Shown here: positions 6,141 to 11,411 of the stretch, piece by piece | How the letters are laid out: each line of letters starts with the position of its first letter | Position numbering within the stretch: the first letter of the stretch is position 1 | Assembly: GCA_037439705.1 (NCBI GenBank) | Contig: JBBIVP010000012.1 | Location: forward strand, 10,700-22,110 | Reading direction: 5' to 3' | Length of the DNA: 11,411 nt | Origin: JBBIVP01 sp037439705 [NCBI: bacterium] | Lineage (GTDB): Bacteria > JBBIVP01 | Notes under the pieces: generated by a model | Told to the model about the DNA's origin: nothing | Seen by the model: the letters and a program-made list of their open reading frames with translations, nothing else | The model's database searches: none | Program-made: the position numbers and the translations under genes

Positions 6141-6608
6141 TTAAAGTTCCATTTCCTGTAGAAAACTTTTTGATACCTCTTTAAGTTTTTCAGAAAAAAT
6201 TAAAAGCGAATTTTTCAAAACTTTATAAGCAATTACAGGATTATTTTCGGCGAATTTCTCAAAATTTTCTACGGGAATGAAAAAAATCTCACAATCCTCC
6301 ATCGCCTCTGCTGTAAGGAGCCTTGAAGATGTGCCCCCAAGTGAAAGTTCTCCGAAATGGTCTCCTTCTTTCATAACACAAAACTCAAACACTCCATTCG
6401 GCGTTTCAACCTTTAAGACCACCCTGCCCTTCTTTATGATAACAACCGAATCGGAGGGTTCCTTTTCCTTAAAAATTATTTCACCTTTCTTAAACTTTTT
6501 GAGAAGGACAATTTCGGAAAGCTTTTTTAACTCTTCATCCTGTAATCCTCTTCCAAGTTTAGAATGTTTAATGTATAATATCACTGACATACATTTGAAT
6601 CTTACCAT
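6141..6608 (-). CDS. Stand-alone cyclic-nucleotide-binding domain protein
   Basis: A 155-residue CRP-like cNMP-binding beta-roll with no effector domain. Family landmarks are LQDEELKKLSEIVLLKKFKKGEII (near residues 22-45), IIKKGRVVLKV (57-67) and a phosphate-binding cassette around FGELSLGG (85-92). That cassette has Glu87 and Arg96, the positions that contact the cyclic phosphate and ribose in CRP/PKA-type domains. After the beta-roll there is only a helix (VLKNSLLIFSEKLKEVSKSFL) and then the stop. The winged HTH of CRP/FNR is absent, so it cannot be a classical DNA-binding regulator and may act by protein contact. No Shine-Dalgarno precedes ATG 6608. The in-frame ATG at 6590 is an alternative start that better fits usual N-terminal lengths. 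It is divergent from the ferritin-like gene, with 54 bases between starts, and convergent with the GNAT gene. Confidence 0.8.
   Translation of the reverse strand: MVRFKCMSVILYIKHSKLGRGLQDEELKKLSEIVLLKKFKKGEIIFKEKEPSDSVVIIKKGRVVLKVETPNGVFEFCVMKEGDHFGELSLGGTSSRLLTAEAMEDCEIFFIPVENFEKFAENNPVIAYKVLKNSLLIFSEKLKEVSKSFLQEMEL
6570..6595. repeat. Inverted repeat AATGTAT-N12-ATACATT near divergent starts
   Basis: Perfect 7-bp arms (6570-6576 and 6589-6595) are separated by 12 bases. It lies across the two possible starts of the cNMP-binding gene and about 70-90 bases upstream of the ferritin-like gene start. It could be an operator or an mRNA stem-loop. It does not match the CRP (TGTGA-N6-TCACA) or FNR (TTGAT-N4-ATCAA) consensus, and its arms are AT-rich, so chance is a real alternative. 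Confidence 0.3.
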
Positions 6609-6612
6609 TTTA

Positions 6613-6641
6613 TTGACTAAAAATCCAGAGGTGGTAATAAT
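6613..6641 (+). promoter_or_regulatory. Sigma70-type promoter for the ferritin-like/gmhA operon
   Basis: TTGACT (6613-6618) and AATAAT (6636-6641) are separated by 17 bases, each one mismatch from the sigma70 consensus. Transcription would begin near 6648, giving a leader of about 15 bases that contains the Shine-Dalgarno CAGGAGG just before ATG 6663. It lies in the 54-base divergent gap and is the only evident promoter for the five-gene run to 10109. Confidence 0.55.
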
Positions 6642-6651
6642 TCTAAAAAAC

Positions 6652-6657
6652 AGGAGG
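6652..6657 (+). promoter_or_regulatory. Strong ribosome binding site for the ferritin-like gene
   Basis: AGGAGG lies 5 bases before ATG 6663 and fixes that start. It contrasts with the leaderless glycosyltransferase gene and with the weak sites of the overlapping genes. Confidence 0.75.
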
Positions 6658-6662
6658 TAGAT

Positions 6663-7160
6663 ATGGAGACCGAAATCCTGAAAACAGCTATGGAATTTGA
6701 ATTGAGCGGTGCCAGATTTTATTTAGAAACAGCAAGAAAAGTAAGGGATATTTCAGGAAAAAATATCCTTATTAGACTTGCCATTGACGAGCTTGACCAT
6801 CATAAACTCCTCTCCCTTGAAATGGAAGAGCTTCAAAAAGGGAAAAAATGGAAAAAAGTGGAGGTAAAAGAAAGCATTATAGAAAAAATAAATCCGAAGC
6901 TCCCAAAAAGGTTTAAAGGAGAGAAAGGAAATTATGAACTCGCTGAAATAGATGCTCTTGAAATGGCTCTTGAGCAGGAAAAAAAATCCATGGAGTATTA
7001 TAAAGAAAATGCTGAAAAAATTAATGACCCGAACGCAAAAAAACTATTAAAGAGACTGGCTGAGATGGAAGAGGCTCATTATACACTGATTCAAACAGAA
7101 ATAGATAATATCAGAGGGTATGGCTTCTGGATGGGATTTCAGGAATTTGATATGGAATGA
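6663..7160 (+). CDS. Ferritin-like diiron protein (rubrerythrin family, no rubredoxin domain)
   Basis: A 165-residue four-helix-bundle protein of the rubrerythrin/COG1633 type. The diiron ligands can be placed in two similar halves: Glu13 (six residues before Phe-Tyr) with E43xxH46, and Glu106 (six before Tyr-Tyr) with E136xxH139. The central linker is Lys-rich. The tail FWMGFQEFDME is typical of this group. The C-terminal rubredoxin iron domain of classical rubrerythrin is missing. Relatives reduce peroxide or handle iron in the cytoplasm of anaerobes and microaerophiles; which job applies here cannot be told. It is the first gene of its operon, with its own promoter and strong Shine-Dalgarno, and its stop overlaps the gmhA start as ATGA. 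Divergence from the cNMP-binding gene suggests shared control, which is inference. Confidence 0.85.
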   Translation: METEILKTAMEFELSGARFYLETARKVRDISGKNILIRLAIDELDHHKLLSLEMEELQKGKKWKKVEVKESIIEKINPKLPKRFKGEKGNYELAEIDALEMALEQEKKSMEYYKENAEKINDPNAKKLLKRLAEMEEAHYTLIQTEIDNIRGYGFWMGFQEFDME

Positions 7161-7723
7161 AAAACACAGGCAGAATCAATGATATAAAAAAGTCCTTCAT
7201 TTCTCTTCTGGAAAAAACAATTGATGAAAACGAAGAAAAGATCATAAATGCAGTAGAGATTATAGAAAAGGCTTTAAAAAAGGGGAAGAAAATCCTGTGT
7301 TTCGGAAACGGGGGAAGCGCTGCAGACGCTATGCATTTTTCAGCAGAAATTGTTGGAAGGTTTAAAACTTCAAGAAGAGGATATCCAGCAATTGCTCTTT
7401 CTTCAAATCCATCAATACTTACCGCTATTGGAAACGATTTCGGATTTCAATGGACATTTGCGAGACAGATCGAGGCTTATGGAGAAAAAGGAGATATTGC
7501 TATTGGGTGGACAACAAGCGGAAAATCAATTAATGTGATAGAAGGATTGAGAAAGGCTGAAAAGTTAAAACTGAGAACAATCGCTTTCTGCGGAGAATAT
7601 ACAGAATTGCTCAATTTCTGTGATGTCCTTTTTTCCGTTCCTTCTTCTGAAACCTCAAGGGTTCAAGAAATCCATCAGTTTATATATCACACAATAATTG
7701 AACTTCTGGAGGAAAAAATATAA
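7157..7723 (+). CDS. gmhA: Sedoheptulose 7-phosphate isomerase (GmhA)
   Basis: A 188-residue SIS-domain protein that converts D-sedoheptulose 7-phosphate to D-glycero-D-manno-heptose 7-phosphate, the first step to ADP- or GDP-heptose for LPS core or other surface glycans. The family core is intact: FGNGGSAADAMHFSAE (49-64) carries Zn ligands His60 and Glu64. SNPSILTAIGNDFGFQ follows, then the phosphate-binding TTSGKS. The C-terminal QEIHQFIYH supplies Gln170 and His178, with the same spacing as Gln172/His180 of E. coli GmhA. DiaA is a close relative, but the retained metal ligands favour GmhA. It overlaps the ferritin-like gene by ATGA, so translation is coupled. No gmhB or hldE homologue is visible, so the rest of the heptose pathway must lie elsewhere. 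Confidence 0.88.
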   Translation: MKNTGRINDIKKSFISLLEKTIDENEEKIINAVEIIEKALKKGKKILCFGNGGSAADAMHFSAEIVGRFKTSRRGYPAIALSSNPSILTAIGNDFGFQWTFARQIEAYGEKGDIAIGWTTSGKSINVIEGLRKAEKLKLRTIAFCGEYTELLNFCDVLFSVPSSETSRVQEIHQFIYHTIIELLEEKI

Positions 7724-8115
7724 TGAATTACAGGGAGATTTTTCAAAGCGTTGGGGAGGCTTTCATTCCATCAGGAGGACCATTTGAAATCGGGGGAGGA
7801 AGGGCAGATCTCACAGGGCAATTTGTTTTTTTTGTTTCTTCCTTTGGAAGAAAACCATTTTTCACAAAAATTTTTCTTCAGTTTTTTAATTTTCTTCCCT
7901 TTATTCTTTTCTTCAAAGCCAAAAAATTTACCTCCCTTTCAAAAGAGGAAAAAGAAAAATTTCTTACGAAACTCAGGGAAAGCAAATTTTCCATTTTAAG
8001 GGGAATATATATTCTTCTGAGGTCTCTTGTTTTTTTAACATTTTACAGTCTGGAAGAAGTATGTGACGCCATAAGATATAGAACAGAATGCGAGGCAGAT
8101 GAAAAAAATTTATGA
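7723..8115 (+). CDS. Gluconate 2-dehydrogenase subunit 3-like partner of GMC oxidoreductase
   Basis: A 130-residue protein resembling the small partner found next to, or fused to, GMC oxidoreductases (gluconate 2-dehydrogenase subunit 3-like). It opens with EIFQSVGEAFIPSGGPFEIGG, the family's usual first helix and Pro-Gly-rich loop. It ends with IYILLRSLVFLTFYSLEEV. The middle is very aromatic and hydrophobic (FFTKIFLQFFNFLPFILFF, about residues 46-64) and may form an amphipathic or membrane-contacting helix. Unlike the secreted small subunits of FAD-glucose or gluconate dehydrogenase, there is no twin-arginine or Sec signal, so the complex is probably cytoplasmic. The start is a TAATG overlap with the gmhA stop, behind GGAGG at 7708-7712. 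The end overlaps the GMC gene by 17 bases, which strongly supports one complex. The exact family is judged from pattern and context. Confidence 0.6.
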   Translation: MNYREIFQSVGEAFIPSGGPFEIGGGRADLTGQFVFFVSSFGRKPFFTKIFLQFFNFLPFILFFKAKKFTSLSKEEKEKFLTKLRESKFSILRGIYILLRSLVFLTFYSLEEVCDAIRYRTECEADEKNL

Positions 8116-9571
8116 TAAAGCAGATGTGGTTGTAATAGGAACAGGAGCGGGAGGTGCTCCGTTTGCAAAAGAGGTGGCAGAAAAAGGTTTAAAAGTAATC
8201 ATTCTTGAAAGGGGGAAGGACTTTTTAAAGTTAGAGAAGGGAGAAAATCTATTTGAGGGAGCGGTCAGGGTTTTTTCAAAAACCAATGCCTTCAGGGGGT
8301 CTATTGTAATCGGAAACCCGCCAATGGTGATTGGCTACGGATTCTGCACAGGAGGTTCAACAGCTATAAATGCTGGCACGTGTTTCAGACCCCCTTCTCA
8401 CATCCTCAAAAAATGGAGGGAAGAAGGACTGGAGATATTTACAGAAGAGTACATAAACAAAATCGCTATGGATGTTGAAGCTTTTTTGCCCGTAAAGGAA
8501 GTAGATGAGAAAGCAATGGGAAGGGGCGGAAAGGTTTTCGCAAGAGGAATAAAAAATCTTGGATGGAGCGGTGGTCCTGTAAAAAGAAATGCAGACGGAT
8601 GCCTTGGATGCGGTGCATGCGTTGCGGGGTGTCCGGTAGATGCAAAAAAAGCAACCCACCTGAGTTATCTTCCATCCGCGCTGAAAGCCGGGGCAACCCT
8701 CTACAAGATGGCAAAGGCAGAGGAAATTTTAATAAAAAATGGAAGGGTGGAAGGAGTTAATGCTACATGGATTGATGAGAAAGGAAAAAAATGGAAACTT
8801 GAAATTCGTTCAACGATAGTGGCTGTTGGAGCAGGTGCAGTGCATACTCCAGTTTTACTGAAAAGAAGCATTGGTTCTTCTTATGGAGTTATTGGGAAAA
8901 ATTTTCGCCTTCATCCGGGAGGTGTTGTGGGTGCTATATTTGATGAAGAAATAAGGTGCTGGAGAGGTGTTCCACAGAGCTATTACTGCGATGAGTTTTT
9001 GAAAGAAGAAATGATTCTCCTTCTTGGAGCAATCCCTCCTCCACTTGGAGCAAACCTGATACCCGGCTTTGGAATTTTTCACAAAGAACTTATGGCAAAA
9101 TACACCGGATTTATTGATGCGGGTGTTCTTGTAAGCGACACATCCTGCGGAGAAGTTTTGAGTATTGGAAAAATTCCTTTCATAAAATACAAACTTCATA
9201 ACCATGACTTTATAAAATTGAAAAAGGGAATGAATGCCCTTGCAGAGATATTCTTTTCAGCAGGTGCAAAATATGTATTTCCTCTCTCACAAAATGGATT
9301 TGTTGCAAAAACACTTAAAGAATTTAAAGATGGCATGGAAAGATTGAAGAAAGAGGAAATGATTTGCGGAAGCATTCATCCAATGGGAACAGCAAAAATG
9401 GGAACAGATCCTGAAAACTCTTTTGTCAACCAGTTTCTTGAATCTCATAGAATAAAGGGACTTTTCGTGGTAGATGCCAGCGTCTTACCAACTTCAACTG
9501 TAGTAAATCCCCAAGAAACAATAATGATTCTTTCCACCCATGCTGCAAGAAGTTTTCTCAGCAGGAAATGA
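8099..9571 (+). CDS. GMC-type FAD oxidoreductase with ferredoxin-like Cys motif
   Basis: A 490-residue glucose-methanol-choline family flavoenzyme, predicted to oxidise an alcohol or sugar hydroxyl. The FAD-binding GTGAGG is at 14-19, with Glu37 ending beta-2 (IILERG). The GMC signature GGSTAINAGT is at 85-94. The catalytic pair is His427 (in SIHPMGTAKMG) and Asn470 (in VVNPQETIM). Between them lies CLGCGACVAGCP, with Cys168, 171, 174 and 178 in ferredoxin order (C-x2-C-x2-C-x3-CP). That could hold a 4Fe-4S cluster and route electrons to a carrier instead of O2. Related long-chain alcohol oxidase-like proteins keep part of this Cys-rich segment. No secretion signal is seen. The start overlaps the small partner gene by 17 bases, with GAGG at 8092-8095. 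Substrate and acceptor are unknown. Confidence 0.85.
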   Translation: MKKIYDKADVVVIGTGAGGAPFAKEVAEKGLKVIILERGKDFLKLEKGENLFEGAVRVFSKTNAFRGSIVIGNPPMVIGYGFCTGGSTAINAGTCFRPPSHILKKWREEGLEIFTEEYINKIAMDVEAFLPVKEVDEKAMGRGGKVFARGIKNLGWSGGPVKRNADGCLGCGACVAGCPVDAKKATHLSYLPSALKAGATLYKMAKAEEILIKNGRVEGVNATWIDEKGKKWKLEIRSTIVAVGAGAVHTPVLLKRSIGSSYGVIGKNFRLHPGGVVGAIFDEEIRCWRGVPQSYYCDEFLKEEMILLLGAIPPPLGANLIPGFGIFHKELMAKYTGFIDAGVLVSDTSCGEVLSIGKIPFIKYKLHNHDFIKLKKGMNALAEIFFSAGAKYVFPLSQNGFVAKTLKEFKDGMERLKKEEMICGSIHPMGTAKMGTDPENSFVNQFLESHRIKGLFVVDASVLPTSTVVNPQETIMILSTHAARSFLSRK

Positions 9572-10109
9572 AAAAATTATCTATGTTGAAGTTGGATTTG
9601 GGAACGGTGATTTTACAATTCATCTTGCGAAAAAAAATCCCGATGCGGAAATTATCGGAATAGAAATATCAAAAAAATCAATAGAAAAATTAAAAAAGAA
9701 GGTAGAAAAAGAAGGTATAAATAACATCAGAATAATTCATGCGGATGCCAGAATGGCACTCTCCTCTTTTCCCGATAACTCAATTTCCTGTATATTTTTT
9801 AACTTTCCCGACCCATGGTGGAAAAGAAAGCACAGAAAAAGAAGGCTTTTCACACCTGAATTTATAAAACTTTTATCAAGAAAATTGAAGGAGAACGGAA
9901 GAGTGGAAATAGCAACTGACCACATTGAATATGGTGGTGAAATAATGAAAAACTTTGAAATGTCCGGAATTTTTTATTCAGAATTTGGAAATTACCCTGC
10001 CCTACCTTTTATTCTTGATAGAAAAAGAACAAAATACGAAGAAAAGTTCTGGAGGATGGGAAAAACGATTCTGTATATGAGATTTGTAAAGCATTATAAT
10101 CTATCATAA
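9540..10109 (+). CDS. trmB: tRNA (guanine-N7-)-methyltransferase TrmB, short N-terminus
   Basis: A 189-residue class I SAM-dependent methyltransferase that forms m7G46 in the variable loop of tRNAs. SAM motif I is VEVGFGNGDF (16-25), followed by IGIEISKK and HADARMAL. The diagnostic TrmB signature is FNFPDPWWKRKHRKRR, and the late RTKYEEKFWRMG motif completes the active site. E. coli TrmB is about 239 residues; this copy starts roughly 15 residues before motif I and lacks the usual N-terminal extension. An in-frame TGA at 9525-9527 precedes ATG 9540, so no earlier start is possible in this frame. There is no Shine-Dalgarno; the 32-base overlap with the GMC gene suggests coupling. Its 3' end overlaps the convergent DAO gene by 16 bases. 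Confidence 0.9.
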   Translation: MLQEVFSAGNEKIIYVEVGFGNGDFTIHLAKKNPDAEIIGIEISKKSIEKLKKKVEKEGINNIRIIHADARMALSSFPDNSISCIFFNFPDPWWKRKHRKRRLFTPEFIKLLSRKLKENGRVEIATDHIEYGGEIMKNFEMSGIFYSEFGNYPALPFILDRKRTKYEEKFWRMGKTILYMRFVKHYNLS

Positions 10110-11326
10110 ATTATATCCTGTATATCAAAAGCAGCTTTTATGGCTTTTGCTACCACAAACCTCAATGGTTCAGGAGGCATTGGAAGAATTTTTCTGTTAA
10201 CGAAAAATACCTCTGTCCTCTCTGTTTTCTTATCAAGAAGAAGCTCTGCTATAGTCCATCCATTCATATGTGTAAGGGAAACTCCGTGTCCCACACATCC
10301 TAAACTGTAGATAATACTTTTGTCTCCGAGAAATCCAATTGCGGGAATGAGGTCAAGGGAAACAGATACCGGTCCTCCCCACCTGTGAGTAATTTTCACA
10401 TCCTTTAATACTGGAAATGTGTTTTTTATGTCCTCCTCAAGTCTTCTGAAAATTTTTTCATTGAGGTCCTTGTCCATATTCTTCCCAAAGGCAATACTTA
10501 TTGACCGACCGCCCATGAGCAATCTATTTTCTTTAGTAAGTCTATAATAGTGGACAAAATTCCTCGCATCCTCAATTCCCTGCCTGTTCTTCCATCCAAT
10601 CTCCTCAAAATGTTTATCTTTAAGGGGTTCCGTAAGGACTATGTGGGTAAAAACAGGTATCTGTTTTCTTTTCAATCCCGGAATTAGATGGGAATAGGCA
10701 TTTGTCGCGAGAACCACTTTATCTGCTGAAACACTTCCTTCAGGAGTTTTCAAAACTATCTTTCCATTTCTTTTTATTTCAATTACCGGTGTTCTCTCGT
10801 ATATCTCAACACCTTTTTTAAAAATCACATCCTTCATCCCCCACGCCAATTTTGCTGGATTAAGAAGTCCACATCTCCTTTCCCACCATGCTCCAAGATA
10901 AAGAGGAGAACGCACTTCCTCACTTAACCTATCTTTATTTAGCCACTCTATTCCCTTTATTCCGAGAGCCTGAACCATTTCCACCTCGTGCTTTATCCTT
11001 TTCTCATATCTTTTAGATGTAGCAACCCTCAAAAATCCTGGATGCTCATACTCGCAATCAATCTTCTCCTCCGTAACAATTTTCTGAACGAGGTCAACAG
11101 CATTTTCCATATAGTGATGGGCTTCAACAGCCTTTTCTTTACCAAAAACCCTTGCGGTAAGGGAAAAGGTAAAGCCAAAAAGGGTCATAGAGAAACCAGC
11201 ATTTCTTCCACTCGCTCCAAATCCTATAACCTCGCTCTCAAGAAGGACCACCTTTAAAGAGGGACTTTCCTTTTTTAGAAAATAAGCAGTTGATAGTCCG
11301 GTATAACCACCTCCAACAATCGCCAC
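10094..11326 (-). CDS. DAO-family FAD-dependent oxidoreductase, 5' end disrupted or incomplete
   Basis: A 410-residue D-amino-acid-oxidase/OrdL-PuuB-type flavoprotein, predicted to oxidise an amine or N-substituted amino acid. From GTG 11326 it opens with the dinucleotide-binding GGGYTG (5-10), Glu30 for the FAD ribose, and GASGRNAG (37-44), a family hallmark. The C-terminal FAD-contacting motif is GCVGHGVSLTHMNGWTIAELL. GTG 11326 is the only standard start in the open frame, yet it would cut off the beginning of beta-strand 1. The codons upstream still read as family sequence (RDWKFCRAGDYKENTPLRG, then EIKAD) back to an in-frame TAA at 11399-11401, itself preceded by in-frame ATG-GGC. The real N-terminus is therefore disrupted, unusual or misread. 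The substrate is unknown, and it shares no operon with its neighbours. Confidence 0.82.
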   Translation of the reverse strand: MAIVGGGYTGLSTAYFLKKESPSLKVVLLESEVIGFGASGRNAGFSMTLFGFTFSLTARVFGKEKAVEAHHYMENAVDLVQKIVTEEKIDCEYEHPGFLRVATSKRYEKRIKHEVEMVQALGIKGIEWLNKDRLSEEVRSPLYLGAWWERRCGLLNPAKLAWGMKDVIFKKGVEIYERTPVIEIKRNGKIVLKTPEGSVSADKVVLATNAYSHLIPGLKRKQIPVFTHIVLTEPLKDKHFEEIGWKNRQGIEDARNFVHYYRLTKENRLLMGGRSISIAFGKNMDKDLNEKIFRRLEEDIKNTFPVLKDVKITHRWGGPVSVSLDLIPAIGFLGDKSIIYSLGCVGHGVSLTHMNGWTIAELLLDKKTERTEVFFVNRKILPMPPEPLRFVVAKAIKAAFDIQDIIYDRL

Positions 11327-11411
11327 ATCTGCTTTTATTTCTCCTCTAAGAGGTGTGTTTTCTTTATAATCTCCTGCTCTACAGAACTTCCAATCTCGTT
11401 AGCCCATAAAT

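Noticed and set aside
6277-6660. Open frame on the + strand opposite the cNMP-binding gene
   Set aside because: It has no recognisable domain, runs through the divergent promoter region, and the opposite strand carries clear cNMP-binding motifs.
8357-8714. Two antisense open frames over the GMC gene
   Set aside because: Composition is Cys/Ser/Phe-rich and typical of reverse-strand shadows. The + strand frame has all the GMC motifs.
11343-11353. Small palindrome CCTCT-A-AGAGG upstream of the DAO GTG start
   Set aside because: It is short and lies in what appears to be former or real coding sequence for Pro-Leu-Arg-Gly, so it needs no regulatory explanation.
11326-11411. Promoter for the DAO gene on the - strand (TTGGAA and TATAAA-like boxes)
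   Set aside because: The spacer is 18-19 bases, the -35 match is poor, and the boxes fall within family-like coding sequence. The true promoter is more likely outside the window.

Overview
The window is compact, AT-rich bacterial chromosomal DNA with Lys/Ile/Glu-rich proteins, A/T-rich codons (AGA, ATA, GGA) and almost no intergenic space. A sedoheptulose-7-phosphate isomerase (the LPS heptose pathway) points to a Gram-negative cell. A MinD/ParA-like ATPase followed by a J-domain/RodZ-type HTH protein resembles an arrangement I associate with Deltaproteobacteria-like lineages and some candidate phyla. I cannot name the species. No rRNA, tRNA, CRISPR array, insertion sequence or phage gene is visible.

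Region 1 (27-3837, + strand) is a tight five-gene run whose starts lie inside the preceding gene: the 3' part of a MinD/ParA-like ATPase, a degenerate J-domain/HTH protein, a patatin-like phospholipase, an RluD-type pseudouridine synthase and a YfiH/laccase-domain purine enzyme. Region 2 (3838-6116, + strand) has a good sigma70-type promoter lying so close to its first ATG that the transcript is probably leaderless. It drives a WbaZ-like glycosyltransferase and a GNAT-fold acyltransferase. Region 3 (6141-6608, - strand) is a cyclic-nucleotide-binding-domain protein without a DNA-binding domain, convergent with region 2 and divergent from region 4.

Region 4 (6663-10109, + strand) runs from its own promoter and a strong ribosome binding site: a ferritin-like diiron protein, gmhA, a small gluconate-2-dehydrogenase-subunit-3-like protein, a GMC-type flavin oxidoreductase with a ferredoxin-like four-cysteine motif, and trmB. 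Region 5 (10094-11326, - strand) is a DAO-family FAD oxidoreductase whose 3' end overlaps trmB tail to tail by 16 bases.

Most genes are recognisable housekeeping or accessory metabolic functions. The least explained items are the ATPase/J-HTH pair, the two-protein iron-sulfur GMC oxidoreductase, the HTH-less cNMP-binding protein with a nearby inverted repeat, and the two edge genes. Each edge gene has an in-frame stop codon immediately beside clearly homologous coding sequence, suggesting decay, a frameshift or a sequence error at both ends.
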